Shown here: piece after piece, positions 11,791 through 23,359 of the stretch
Layout: each line of letters begins with the position of its first letter
Position numbering within the stretch: position 1 is the stretch's first letter
NCBI GenBank assembly: GCA_037951105.1
Contig: JBAMJV010007664.1
Location: forward strand, 47,752 to 111,751
From: Echinarachnius parma
Lineage: Eukaryota; Echinodermata; Echinoidea; Clypeasteroida; Echinarachniidae
Direction of reading: 5' to 3'
Length of the DNA stretch: 64,000 nt
Notes under the pieces: generated by a model
Seen by the model: only the letters and a program-made list of their open reading frames with translations
Databases searched by the model: none
Told to the model about the DNA's origin: nothing
Position numbers and translations under genes: made by a program

Positions 11791-12221
11791 TGTGGCGTCT
11801 TGTCGAGTGTCGTCTTTGAGGAAGCCTTTCAATGAGACATCCCATTCAAATGACAAAGTCAGGGAGCCTCTGTTTGTACAGCCTCTCAGCAACAGAGGGC
11901 AGCAGACATACTATTCAAGGGTGCATTTATCAATTGATGGCTGTATTTTTGTCAATACTAGTTTTTGATCGTGATATCAGTTGAATTTATAGCGAGAGGT
12001 GTAGCATGGTCTGGCTAATTTTTTTTTTTTTGAGGGGGTGGCATGTTAATTTATGGGGGGCACATTCTACGTATTTCTTCATTTTAACAAAACAAAATAT
12101 AGATTTTTACCTTCAGGTTTCTATTGTTTTTGTCAAATAATATGATTTATTAATTTCACAACCTGAACAAAAAGGGGAAAACATCTAATTTTGAGGAATC
12201 TTTCCTTCTCTTCCTTCATAG

Positions 12222-12367
12222 GTACGGATCAGGGAAAGCTGATGCTGAAAGAAGACATACAAGTAGTCAACATGGGGCTTGAGGTGGAGGACCCTTCAAA
12301 AAGGGAGAGGCTTCTAAAACAAATTAAATCTTTAATCCACAATCTCCAAATAACATGTCTTATTTGA
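12222..12367 (+). CDS. ADISSP: ADISSP terminal exon, copy 1 (alternative or decaying)
   Basis: First of three tandem terminal exons. The acceptor is CTTCCTTCATAG. Joined to the exon ending at 10133, the frame stays open as GTDQGKLMLKEDIQVVNMGLE..., then runs on into KRERLLKQIK and stops at TGA 12365-12367, about 47 residues in all. Relative to copy 3 it has GTACGG instead of GTAAGG at the start, K for R and P changes near the front (GKLMLKED for GRPMLREG) and one extra codon. It lacks the acidic DSSDEESDQD tail. It is either an alternative last exon or a copy losing constraint. Copies 1 and 2 share the ERERLLK-type tail, so that tail belongs to the duplicated unit. Confidence 0.6.
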
Positions 12368-12397
12368 TTAAATATTTTCTTCTCTCTTCCTTCATAG

Positions 12398-12540
12398 GTA
12401 AGGATCAGGGAAGGCCGATGCTGAGGGAAGGCATAGTCAACATGGGGCTTGAATCAGAGGGTAGTTTAATAGAACGGGAGAGACTTCTTAAACCAATTAA
12501 TCTTCATTTCCCAATCTCCAAAAAACATGTCTTTTTCTGA
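12398..12540 (+). CDS. ADISSP: ADISSP terminal exon, copy 2 (alternative)
   Basis: Second tandem terminal exon, 176 bases after copy 1. The acceptor TTCCTTCATAG is followed at once by GTAAGGATCAGG. In frame it reads GKDQGRPMLREGIVNMGLE, nearly identical to copy 3 over the conserved segment, then SEGSLIERERLLKPIN and a stop at 12538-12540. The conserved part (GRPML, GIxNMGLE) corresponds to the GTPMLLDGVKCVGAELE segment of the vertebrate protein. Close identity to copy 3 in the codons used and in the upstream pyrimidine tract implies recent duplication. Use as an alternative last exon is possible but cannot be shown from sequence. Confidence 0.65.
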
Positions 12541-12570
12541 TGAAATCTTTTCTTCTTTCTTCCTTCATAG

Positions 12571-12674
12571 GTAAGGATCAGGGAAGGCCTATGCTGAGGG
12601 AAGGCATAATCAACATGGGGCTTGAGGCGGCGGACAGTTCGGACGAGGAGAGTGATCAGGATCATCACAATTAA
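12571..12674 (+). CDS. ADISSP: ADISSP terminal exon, copy 3 (probable canonical C-terminus)
   Basis: Third tandem terminal exon, 173 bases after copy 2. The acceptor is TCTTCCTTCATAG. It continues the frame of the exon ending at 10133 as GKDQGRPMLREGIINMGLE, then an acidic tail AADSSDEESDQDHHN and stop TAA at 12672-12674. The acidic, Asp/Ser-rich, His-containing end resembles the vertebrate C-terminus (EYDSEHSDWHGFD), which is why I take this copy as canonical. The intron from 10134 is about 2.4 kb if spliced here directly and is filled with tandem repeats. GTAAGG directly after the acceptor doubles as a donor-like sequence. Confidence 0.8.
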
Positions 12675-13187
12675 TTCATCCTCATCTCACGTCCTCCAAG
12701 ATTTTATTGAAACCAGTGCTGTAACCACCACAACCCCTCCAGCATCCAGCCAAGATATAGATCAGGACCATTCTTAGTTAAGACTTCAAATGAGGTCCTA
12801 GTCTCGATTTTGAGATCGTTGGACCTCTTTTTGATAATCAAGGACAGGTCTCGAGTCTTGGTGCAAGATCTTGGTCTACCACTAGGTCTTGGAACTCTCT
12901 AAATTAAGGACAATGTTCGACAAAAAGCAAGTCTTGGTATTGAATATATGAATAGATGTGACGTCACACACGGGTACTCTATTAAGTCAGCTGAAACTGT
13001 GTATCTGAGGAAACATTATCTATCCACATGTTTGTAGTTCAGTGGTCTCTCCGCACCATTGGTATGGATCTACACCACTGCCATCAATTTATGACTGAGA
13101 GAAGGTAAAGGAGGAAGAGGAGAAACAGGATGAAGTGACAGTAGAAGAAGAGGAAGATGAGATGGGAAGATGGGATTTTGTTTACAA
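12675..13187 (+). other. Probable 3' UTR and flank of ADISSP
   Basis: Follows the copy-3 stop. It contains no credible ORF. 12780-12905 has GA/TC-rich pieces built around GGTCTCGAGTCTTGG, and 13090-13180 is purine-rich (GAGGAAGAGGAG-like). The real polyadenylation site could not be fixed. Confidence 0.4.
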
Positions 13188-13700
13188 ATACAGTCAAACC
13201 TGTGTATAGTGTCTACCTAGTATGAAGGGAAACAAGCAATGTGGCCACTGAAGACAGGTGACCTCTACACACAGGTTCCATAACACTGTATTATTTCTCT
13301 GCAGGGGAACACTTTTTGTGGCCACTATAGGCAGGTTGGCTGCTGTAGACAGGTTTAGCAGTACAATACAAACACTGTCGAACTTGTGTATAGTGACCAC
13401 CCTCTGGGAACAAGGAAAGTGGTCACTATAGACAGGTGACCGCTATATCACCGCTTTCTCTGCAAGGGGTGAGTTGTCAGTGACCGATATAGGCAGATGG
13501 CTGCTATAGAGAGGTGGTCACTATGACAGGGTTGAGTGTACAGTCAAACCTGTCTTAGTGGCCACCTGTCTATAGCAGCCATCCTGTCTATAGTGGCTAC
13601 TAAACATGATCCCTTGTAGAAAAAAAAACAATGAAAATGAGCCCGTCTATAATAGAGGTCACCTGTTTACAGTGGTCACTATACACAGGTTTGACTGTAA
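13188..13700 (+). mobile_element. MITE family G, composite of repeated units
   Basis: Several ACAGTCAAACCTGT-type units in both orientations (13191, 13373, 13539, and inverse at 13683) around TATAGTGACCACC/GGTGGTCACTATA. It folds into a long hairpin. No coding. Confidence 0.7.
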
Positions 13701-14439
13701 CTGGTTTTTAGTTGCACAGAGTGAATAATCCTCAAAAGGACTATTGCTATTTCTGTATTTGATGGCTTGGAAAATACTGTTGCAGTATTGTTTGTTAGAA
13801 AGAAAAGAGACAAATTTGTAACATGAAATGGAAAGAAAGTGGCAAGTATTTTCTTTAGATAAACTGTTGGTTGTATGATTTCAAAAATATTACATCTAAT
13901 TGAAAATATTATACATTTCCGGTCAGTTTCCTTACGTTTTAAATAATGCGCCTACTCTGACATCTATTTAGTCCCTACAGAAACCAAAGTCCTAGGTAGA
14001 TTTTAACAAAATCTATAAAAGACAGTATAAATTTGATTTCTTGTCCTTTCGAGTAGTGAAGAGTCGGTTTGGAGTCATAACTCTATGCACTGTTACGCTT
14101 GAACGCTTGAATGTACACAAAAGCATGGGCTCATTGATAGCAAATGTAAATGTTTTTATATAATGCAGGTCATTGATACTTCCGCTTTCAAACATTTGTA
14201 TATCTGTCAAATTCTACATATTAGTAATGATTCAAATACTTGGATATAAATATTGTGTACACAGCTCGATATGCTTACACTACGCAAATATGTTTGTTTG
14301 TTTGTTTCTGTTAAGTGGTAAAAATATGTAACGTGGATCTCTTCACCATACAAATGAATATCTTTGAAAACAGAATTCTATGAAGAGTTTATTCTTGCCA
14401 TTTCAATTCATTTGCAAACCTCATATATAGTTTTCCTCA
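13701..14439. other. Unique AT-rich sequence
   Basis: No gene or repeat recognised. Confidence 0.4.
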
Positions 14440-14842
14440 GAAATGAAATTTCTGACTATTACCCCCAAAAAGATCATTATTTCCAAAAGTTTTCTTTCTA
14501 GTAATGAATGTTCTAAAAACTATCAGTCCACTGAGTGATGTGTGAAAATAACATTGTAAAGGAATATCATATGACCGAGTAATGAGCAAAAATGTAAATA
14601 GGTATTCGCTTAATAAATCATGCACCAACTTTGTACAAAGTTGAAATTCTCCACTAGAGATTTTCAAATCAGAACACTTCAATTATACATATCTTTATAA
14701 TGAAAGAGAAATTTGAAGAAAAAAAAAAACCTGTTCCATGCTTCTACTGGTAATGGGAATACAACGAGGTACATATGTGAGGACTGCTAGAGTTCTAAGT
14801 AAGTTTTGTGGATTTTGACAACGTTACCAAATCCCTTTGATT
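14440..14842 (+). mobile_element. MITE family A, diverged copy 3
   Basis: Recognised by GACCGAGTAATGAGCAAAAA, CACTTTG-type blocks, ATACATATCTTTATAATGAA and a GGATTTTGACAACGTTACCA end. The terminal TTAA has been lost. Confidence 0.6.
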
Positions 14843-15189
14843 TTAGATGTACTATGTATATTCTTCATATTGGTTGTGCGTGGTTACAGCACGTCTTTGC
14901 ACTTATTTTTTTAAGGTTGAAAGTTAGCCTATAATGCCATGTACGTGTAAAATGTAAATATTTTTGTAAGCACTATTCGTACGTAATCAAGATGTAGATA
15001 AAGTATGGAGATTTTAAAAATACAAACATAGTGTACAGACAGTATATTGATTATATTTGTTTGAATATGTTGGATAATTTGTTTTTAAATGGCACTGAGT
15101 GTAGTAACAGTAAGATTAAATATGCGGGATGAAACTACTGTCATAGTCATTGAAGTCATACAAAAACGGTATATTATGTTGGACTTGAC
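14843..15189. other. Unique AT-rich sequence
   Basis: Nothing recognised. Confidence 0.35.
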
Positions 15190-15610
15190 ACTACCACTTG
15201 CCCCATGGCCTTGGGCCAGTAAAATTTAATATTTAAGTAAAATTTTAGCGGCCCGGTTAAACTGACAAACACAGAATGAGAAATTCTTGTATACTTTTGA
15301 TGTCAAGCCTCATGTTTTGACCAATATACATGTAGTTTATTTCACGACAATTTTTTTTTTTTTTTAGTAGACAGATAGAAAAAATAATGTTATTTTCACA
15401 CAATCAACGTACAATTTTTGACTTGATGTTTCAAACATCTCCAATGTCCAAGCATATTCTTTCTCAGAAGTTGTACTGAATCTGATCGCTGTAATCAAAG
15501 ATTTATAGCAGAAAGTTTATAAATAATATGATATTTTGGGTTTCGGGCCATCAACCATTAAAGGAAAATTATTTTACTTGGCCGACAGGGCCACTAGCGT
15601 GAAAAGTTTG
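15190..15610. repeat. GGGCCAGTAAAAT-type repeat with inverted ends
   Basis: Left part CTTGCCCC..GGGCCAGTAAAATTT and right part TTTTACTTGGCCGACAGGGC are inverted around AT-rich DNA. Confidence 0.5.
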
Positions 15611-16245
15611 TGTTGAGTTCAGGTATATGGCAGCTAATGTTACAAAGTTTGCTGGGCGATTTGTGTTTTTTACAAATGTATATTTAGGATAAAATCAGGA
15701 AAAAAGAAGAGGTTTTAATTGAAGTATTCAGGTCAATTTTCATTTTCCACAACATTAATAAATACATACATATTAAAGGTGCTAGTAAACAAATGTGATC
15801 ATGCCCATGTGTGATACTCCTCTTTGTTATTCTTGAGGTTGGTATTAAATTCAAGCAGCAAAGTAAGTCTGTAAAATGTAGTAAGGTTTTTAACATATTT
15901 GGAAAATGTGTGCGCTGCCAGTGTATGAACCTTTTGAATTATGAACTACAATTGCATTTGTTTGATGTACGAGTCTTGTTGCATTTTCATATCAACATAT
16001 ACATGTATCATCAAATATTTGGATTGACAAATCTTTCTGAATAACTACTGTGTAATTACTCCATATATTTTGTATGCATTTTTTTTTTTTCATAGTGTAG
16101 GCAATTATTCCCTTATATTCTAATTATTCCCTATCCAATTAAGGAAGGTTATATAATGCAGTTTTCCCAATTTAGAAAAATTATTGAAGATAATCAAGAT
16201 ATTGATCAAAATTATGCACCTGTAGATTGAAGCCAGAATTTAGAT
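15611..16245. other. Unique AT-rich sequence
   Basis: Nothing recognised. Confidence 0.35.
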
Positions 16246-16472
16246 CTGGGGGTGTTGCATAAAGAGTTGCGTTCAATCGCAAAGTCGCGAATAAACGCAG
16301 GTCTGAAAATGCGCCTAAATGTGCACATCTTATTGGCTCAAATGTACACATCTTATTGGCTCAAATGTGCACATCTTATTGGCTCAAATGTGTTTCTTTT
16401 TTTGTTTTTTACTGATTTGCATTTGATAGCAACTTTGATATTGACTGCACCTCTTTTATGCAACATCCTTCA
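16246..16472 (+). mobile_element. MITE (TGTTGCATAAAGAGTTGCG ends)
   Basis: Left GTTGCATAAAGAGTTGCG and right CTCTTTTATGCAACATCC form inverted ends. A 24-bp unit CACATCTTATTGGCTCAAAT is repeated three times at 16323-16392. A related element is at 29158-29391. Confidence 0.7.
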
Positions 16473-17616
16473 GAATAATTAGCATTATCTGATAGATGTA
16501 CACTAACATGTTTCTATTTAACGAGTATTTTATTAAGGAAATGTATCATTTACAGGAATGCCAGTTATGTACAAGACACAAGCCTGAAAACCAGAGCCGT
16601 TACATCTTATTTTTGTGGATTTTTTTTTAGAGTGAGTCTCTATTTTGGGTTGACCATATTAGCTTGAGTTCAGGCTTTTGCCTGAGAACTGGTTGATCCT
16701 GTATCTAAAGTGTTTTTGCAAAGAGAGTAGCATGTTTTCTGACCAGGGCCTAAATTAATAAGAATATGAATGAACATACATTCAAATATAAATGATCTTG
16801 TTCTTTTATGGTTTTTAAGTGAGCTCGACATGAAATTGAATGAGAAGAAAATTTGTTTAAAAGTGTGTTTCTTGTTTGAATTACATTTTAAATAGTATTC
16901 AATCTAAACAAGTTGACCTATGATATGTATTCACAATCCCCAAAGATAACTAACTTTTCTGTTTGATTTCTAGCTTTTGCTAGTATTTAATTTGTATAAT
17001 GTACATGTAAGTGGTATTTTCTCATGTACATTTTGTGATAGTATGGTAGTAACAAAGTTATGCAATACATACAACATATTTGATTTTTAACCTGCTCCCT
17101 TCGGGATTCTGAGCTCCCCATTGACTTTGTACATAGCCCATCCAGTTCCCGTAAGCAATGGGTCAAGTAACATGATCATGAATTCATTGATTTGGAGTCT
17201 GTTAATCATTCACTCGAGATATTTAAATCATTTCAAATTTCATTCAAATAGACATTAATGGAAAAGGTCCTCAGGACCAAACTTGTTTTTACTCAGAAAT
17301 GCTCACTTAAGCTGTATATATTGTTTGTAGGCTTCTTGAATTGGCATTATGTTGAAGTTTTATCCAGATTATACATTTGTTTGTACATATTAACTTCTAA
17401 GACTAAGACAATCTCTATTACAACTATTTTGTATTTTAAACAAAATGCACAAGAAATCACTATAACACATCATTATTTTTCTATGAAAATAATTGCCTAT
17501 TGTTTGAGTTTTACCTCTATTAAAAGTCTGTGAAGTATATAATCAGGTATAGTCTTGCAGTACTGTTGATAGTCTATTAAGCAGTCTTAACATTCCACTA
17601 GAAAATACAATGGAAT
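16473..17616. other. Unique AT-rich sequence
   Basis: No supportable gene. 17090-17165 has a short piece like the start of the H repeats (CATTGACTTTGTACATAGC, also near 137). Confidence 0.4.
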
Positions 17617-18010
17617 TACAGTCAAACCTGTTTATGGTGACCACCTAAGGGAAGAGAGATGAGTGACCACTCTAGGTAGGTGACCTCTATGGACAGGTTC
17701 CATTACACTGTTTTTCTCTGTGGGGGTATCACTTGTGATGGCCACTATGGGCAGGTTGGCTGCTATAGACAGGTGGCCACTATGCCAGGTTTGACTGTAT
17801 ATAGGGCTCTCTGGTCTTACAAAGTAATTTTGCTGCTACAAGCTTTATTCTTCTCTTTTGTTTACCCTTTTATAACAAGAACTCTGATACAGCAATTTAA
17901 TTTCCATGTTCCCAAGCTCATTTCAATGAGGTTCCGCTGTATAAATGATTTTTCGATCACACAAGCTTCTCGTTATAATGAGGTTCCACGGTATAAGGGA
18001 CTTTTTTATC
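17617..18010. mobile_element. MITE family G copy 3 and related CTATAACA/TTATAACG repeat
   Basis: 17617-17800 is bounded by TACAGTCAAACCTG and CAGGTTTGACTGTA (perfect inverted ends). It is followed by a GTTATAATGAGGTTCC-type unit (17920-18000), related in style to 21640-21975. Confidence 0.7.
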
Positions 18011-18294
18011 ACACGTCGAACTGTTACTACGTGGATGGAGGCGAGAGCATATTGACATGGGAGGACTTTATACCACCAATACCATGGTCAATATGTTAGT
18101 CCGTTTGGCATCTCACTTCTTGATATTTTCACAAATCATGGTTGTGATTTCAATTTGTGTTTACCGGTATATTTTTGTTTATGTTTATGTACATTTAGTT
18201 AGTTGGCTAGCTGATGTAGTCAAGCTAGTAAATGATTTATGAATCGTTTATTCACAAAGAAAATTCATTAGCTCTTGCATTTATAAATTTAAGT

Positions 18295-18495
18295 TTTTTA
18301 TTTATATAATTTGAAATATATTATTTGAAGAAATGATTGAATCATAAATTCCTGAAATCAATTTATTTGCGCATAAAATTAGTTAGCTTTGCATTTTCAA
18401 ACAGATCATTTTAAGTTTTTTGTATAATTTGAAATATATTATTTGAAGAAATTATTGAATCATAAAATACTGAAATAGATTTATTTGTGCATTAA
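18295..18495 (+). repeat. ~118-bp tandem duplication, AT-rich
   Basis: TTTGAAATATATTATTTGAA, GATTGAATCATAAA and GAAATxxATTTATTTG occur in the same order at 18308 and 18428. Confidence 0.7.
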
Positions 18496-19082
18496 AAAAA
18501 CAAATAATAATTTGCTTATGAAGTTTTAGCCACGCATCTCATATTCTAATGTGAAGAAATTATATTGAAAGGTTATTATGAGAGAGAACAAAGTGTATTA
18601 CTACTTGTGAAATAATAATACATTTTGTATGAAGGACATTTCTTATAGTAAAGAGCCGTTCAGACTGAGGGTGTTTGTTTATGAAACAGAATTAGAAAAT
18701 ATGGTGTATCATTATACAAATTTATTTTGAAAAAATACTTCTACAATGTACATGCTGTATGTCATAACAAATTGTTTATACATGTATATTGAAAGTTTTT
18801 TGTAAGACAGTGTATCATGATTCAAACCAGCTCTATTAAATAGTCACATTTCCTGATTGGCACGTAGCAATGGTTGTAACGTAGCAATGGTTGTATCCAA
18901 TTCTCGTAGAGATTGTATTTTTTCTTTGTGTTTGTGTTTTTTAAAAGCTGCATCACTTGGGTTGATCCCTTGCACTTATATCTTAAAAGTTAATTTTTGT
19001 TGATTTGTGTTCAGGTTTACATAGCTTCTGACCATAACGAGCATTGGAAATGGTTTCTGGGACGTACAGTACTGCCATCATA
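18496..19082. other. Unique AT-rich sequence
   Basis: Nothing recognised apart from a short direct duplication of CGTAGCAATGGTTGTA at 18862-18895. Confidence 0.4.
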
Positions 19083-19275
19083 CAAGCTTTGTAGCTCAGT
19101 GGTTAAACACTGGTCTAGCAATCCAGGGGTCTTGGGTTTGATTCGCCCCTGAAATGCCCAAAAGAGCCTCTGAAAATTGTAGATTTGCATAGAGTTCAAT
19201 GCAAAGCAAATTTTTGAGGGTGTACACATACGTGTACTTAAAAAGTATCCCCCGTAAAAATGAATTTTAATTTAT
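19083..19275 (+). mobile_element. tRNA-derived SINE head fused to repeat H copy 3
   Basis: 19083-19145 has the Pol III boxes of a tRNA: A-box TAGCTCAGTGG and B-box GGTTTGATTCG, 40 bases apart. From 19144 the sequence is repeat H (CCCCTGAAATGCCCAAAAGA). It lacks the paired stems needed for a real tRNA gene. Confidence 0.65.
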
Positions 19276-19904
19276 CCCTGCTGTGAAGCACGTCTTTGCT
19301 CGTTTCCATTTTAAACTTGTAATTGGTGATTAAAAGGGTTATGTGCCCATAAGTAATTTAACATTTTTTTTCCTTGCCAATTGATGTTTTATTTCCTATT
19401 TCCAACAAAGAATAACTGCACATGCATAACATGAACAACGCTCACTTCTATAAATATTTAAGATCTATAAATGGTTTGCATTGCCCATTAAATGGGTACA
19501 TTTTGTCCCTTTCTGCAAATGGTCTTGTCCTATTTGGAACAAAATATGATTGCACATGTAAACCAGTTTGTGTCCATGATTAAAAGGGGCTCAATGCCTT
19601 TAAACCATTTTGAACATGGATGGAATGTTGATTATTTTTTTAGCAAAGTGTGTGTAAATTGTATTTTCTTGCAATGAATGATCCCTATTTTATTGCATGC
19701 CCATGCGTGGATTACATCATGCAATCTCTCTCAACACTTCAAGATTGGTGGTCTTATATATTGTGATATGTACGAGTATAAAAAATGGATTTCATTATGC
19801 AAGTTGAAATTTGATTAAAATTTGCCATTATGTGCATTCCACTCCCGTGTCGATTGTCGTAAATGTTTGAATGTTTTATCTCGACCTCTAATCAATACCT
19901 ACCA
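19276..19904. other. Unique AT-rich sequence
   Basis: Two loose copies of a GCATTGCCCATTAAATGGGT / TGCCTTTAAACCATTTTG motif; otherwise nothing. Confidence 0.35.
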
Positions 19905-20130
19905 ACCCAAAAAATTTGGGGCTCACGGGGGCTCTTTTTTTTTTGACATCGTTTTCACTGCTCAAGGGTCTAATAAATGATTATCATGATGTGATCTATC
20001 TGATTATGCCATGTTTGGTACGTTTCTGGCGCTTTCCGATCATGCCGTGGCTCACGGGGGCGATTTTAAAGGTATCGGGGGCGAATCGCCCTTTGCCCCC
20101 GTGTATTTTTTTGGTTGATACCTACATGTA
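19905..20130 (+). repeat. Repeat family I, copy 2
   Basis: Near-identical to 9260-9540, but lacks the poly-A/T stretch and the ACGAGGGCG duplication found there. Confidence 0.75.
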
Positions 20131-21057
20131 TTCCCAATCTGGCTCACAGTAATTTAGGTGTAATATCACAACATTCATACTAACACATTGCCCACACAGA
20201 TGCAGAAATTGATATTTGAACCCATTCAGGACCGATTGATTTTGCCATAACATGCACCCTAGCCCGATTATTTTAGGGACCAGTCCTGAATGAGTTAAGA
20301 AGTTGGTCGAGGTGAGAAATAAGATTATTTTTAATTAAATTACATTAAATACATTAATTTGCAGGCAATTGTGGGCGAATCCAGCACTTTTTTTTTTCGT
20401 TGAATGAAACTTACGTTGACATAGAATTTATGCACAAACATAAACTCACATATTAACACACCCTATAAACCCAAGGCAGACACAGCTAGCAAAGGACGAT
20501 TCCAAAGACACCGATGTAAAGATACCTAGTTTTTATTACAAGCGAGTTCTACACTCTACACGAGAGCAACACTGAAGATTATGACGTGAACCAAAAAAAA
20601 AGTGATTTTCAATTTTCAAAATTGATATCCGATACCACTGCACAGATGTTAAAAAGAAAAATGCTTTAATATGCATGGAGCTCAAACTGATTGCCAACAA
20701 TCCCTCATTCTGTGTTACCATGAGAACAAAATCCTTTTACATGTATATCCATAAATCGCACGTTTCATACTTGTTCCTCAAATACATGAAAATACACACC
20801 CGCATAGACAAACAAAAATCCTCCACATCATAAATCCACAATACTTTTTTTCGCCCGATTTGTTTTTCTCACTTTCTATGGAAGCCATCAAAAATACATT
20901 GTACATAAAGTTAAAGACTCTATTCTGGACAAAAGGACGGCTGACAAAAAAATGCTTAAAAACGGCCTGCGTAGTATTTAAAATGAGAGTCAATATGATC
21001 CTGAGCTTTCATCTCGATGTCTCATTAGAATTTGGGCCATTCAAGTTTCTTGAATAA
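20131..21057. other. Mostly unique sequence
   Basis: 20218-20300 has short inverted ends CCATTCAGGAC / GTCCTGAATG. The remainder shows no feature. Confidence 0.4.
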
Positions 21058-21248
21058 TGGCCTAGTACCACTGCACCGTTTCTCCTTCAGTTTCCTATCG
21101 GACCAAAATGTGGCGAAATGGTCAGTATCTATCTAGCTGAACCGAACTTGGTCCGCATCATTTCATTTCCTGCTAGTTTAAGTTAGTACCTTCCGAATGT
21201 CAAACGGATAGGAAACGGAAGGACAAACGGTGCGGTGGGACTAGGCCA
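21058..21248. mobile_element. Short MITE V (TGGCCTAGT ends)
   Basis: Left TGGCCTAGTACCACTGCACC and the inverse of TGGCCTAGTCCCACCGCACC, extending to ~40 bp with GTTTxTCCTTCxGTTTCC. 191 bp, no ORF. Confidence 0.85.
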
Positions 21249-21639
21249 TAAGACCGATTTTTACAACAGATCGTTTGGAAGTCATAATAATTAACTGCGC
21301 AACAAATCTTAAACATAATTCAGCCTGGCTAATGTGCTGAACAATGTATGACATTGCTTTATAATAAAACTATTTAATGTTTATGGCACAAGTTATAAAT
21401 CGGATCAACTATTAAATTGTGCAGTCGACGCAGGTCTAATACTTTAAGGAAATGTCTAATTGCATAGATATTTCTCAACAAAAAAATGAAAACATTGTTT
21501 GAAGTTTGAACAATGCTATGTAGGTTGAGTCTAAAGAGGTTATATTTAATACATGTATAATTTCCCTGTATCCAGTCTACTACCATTACACATTTGTTGT
21601 TGGTTTTTTTTTGGGGGGGGGGAGGGGGGTCAAATACTG

Positions 21640-21975
21640 TAAAATCTTGTTACCAACGAGCTCTGATATAACAAAACCATCTTATAACAGGGTCATTTTG
21701 CCAGGTTCTTTATAGTCTCATGTGTGTTTTATCCTGATATAACAAGATACCTGACATGGGGCCCGTTACAGAAAGAGATACAATCGATTGTAAGTTACCA
21801 TTAATTGTACATGTAAATCAGATCACGTGTCCTGAATGCGCAAATCTGATTGGTTGAATCGCGCAAACTTTCTGACTTATAATTAATTGTAACTTACAAT
21901 CGATTGTATCTCTTTCTGCAACGGGGCCAAGGTAGTTTTCATGGCCCAAAGCTCCTTGCTATAACAAAATCCCAC
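21640..21975. mobile_element. CTATAACA-type repeat split by MITE U
   Basis: Outer parts carry GATATAACAAAAC, GATATAACAAG and GCTATAACAAAATCCCACTG. Together they form a unit interrupted at 21758-21928. Confidence 0.6.
21758..21928. mobile_element. MITE U, 171 bp with ~35-bp inverted ends
   Basis: GTTACAGAAAGAGATACAAT continuing to CGATTGTAA is the inverse of the right end (TGTATCTCTTTCTGCAAC), apart from one or two mismatches. The whole element is nearly a hairpin, with TGATTGGTTGAATC in the loop. Confidence 0.85.
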
Positions 21976-21979
21976 TGTA

Positions 21980-22055
21980 TATAATGTAAAGCGCTTAGAG
22001 ATGATTATCAATCATATTAGGCGCTATATAAATCGCAAACATTATTATTACTATT
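21980..22055 (+). mobile_element. SINE/LINE tail
   Basis: AAAGCGCTTAGAGATGATTA, GGCGCTATATAAAT and ATTATTATTAC form the standard order of this tail type. Confidence 0.65.
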
Positions 22056-22861
22056 TCCTTAATGCTCAATTTATCCAATTTTCATCACATTATCAAGACG
22101 ATTCACTACATGTGAAACTTCCAACACAATAAATTCAGCCTATTCTTTAAATAATACTTAACATATTCTTTCTCAATTTAACCGCACGAGAAGCATTCCA
22201 ACACCAAAAAACATTGCATAATGATCAATATCGCCAGAAATCAAAAGTTCATTTCTGCTTTCTACCACCAACAGGAAGCTGCCATTTCATATTTATAAAC
22301 TACACTCAATCGCTACTATTTCACAGCAAATAAGCCTATATCTACAAATCCTTTTTTTTTTCTTTCCATTTAAAATTCATGATTGTTTTATCTCCACATG
22401 ATTGGGTTCAATTTGATCACAAGTAGTAATATTATTCAACATAAAACATAGATAGTGCATTAAAAGCTACACACTTTAAACTACAGTATTTACAGTGAGA
22501 ACGTCCTAATAATGTACATGATATTTAAGTATTCAATTGGATCCCATTACATGATACAGAGTATTAAAAATATGAAAGAAGCAAAAGCAATACAAATCAA
22601 AATTGGTATGATAAGGAGGCACTCAAAACATGTCAACAGATATCTATCATGAATTAATTGTATTATTTTGTTCTCTCTAATTCAATCACTCTGACCTGTG
22701 AGTGCATGTTTCAGAGATGACCCCATATGGCATTGTTCATCAAACTAAACTACCCAAATCATACAATGTACAATACAAAGTATGTAAATGGTGTTTGAAC
22801 AGATCTTGCAATGAAATTAATGAAAACAATAAGGTACAACTGCTGTAAATCCAATATATGC
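22056..22861. other. Unique AT-rich sequence
   Basis: No feature recognised. Confidence 0.4.
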
Positions 22862-23104
22862 AATGCTAGAAATTAACTGTTTTGCCGTGTGGCCCAGTCG
22901 GCAAGTAAAAAACAGATTTTTTACCATTCTTGTAGCCCGAAACCTGAATCTGGTGGCCCAAAACAAGAGAAATACATTACAATTTGGTTTGTATTCTACA
23001 TGTATGTTGCCTATTCGGGCATCAATGAAATTTGGTGGCCCGAAGCTAGTTTTTAGTGGCCCAGGCCCAGTGGGCCAGGGCATGTGCTAATTTTGAGCAT
23101 TGAC
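22862..23104 (+). mobile_element. Element J, compact copy
   Basis: Ends CAATGCTAGAAATTAAC (from 22860) and GCTAATTTTGAGCATTG are inverted. The interior has repeated GTGGCCC(A/G) and GTAAAAAACAG blocks. A related, much enlarged copy spans 49911-52719. Confidence 0.65.
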
Positions 23105-23359
23105 ATATGTACCTACATGTAGTACCTTTCAAACCAAATGAAATGAATTTAGTTGCTGATGAAGGCTAAAGTAGAACGTGGCGCATTTAGCAATAACAAC
23201 AAACATCAAGAAACGTGTAAATTGGAAATAGTTCACTTAATTTTGTTCATAATTATTAACCACACAGAGGGCAAAAGAAGGAATTGCTCTTGGTTGGTCC
23301 GACATTCCACAATACATACACTGTACATCATATAAAGGTGACAAGATACATTCATAGAA

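Noticed and set aside
19083-19146. Possible tRNA gene
   Set aside because: A- and B-boxes are present, but acceptor and anticodon stems do not pair, and the sequence runs on into repeat H; a SINE head is more likely.
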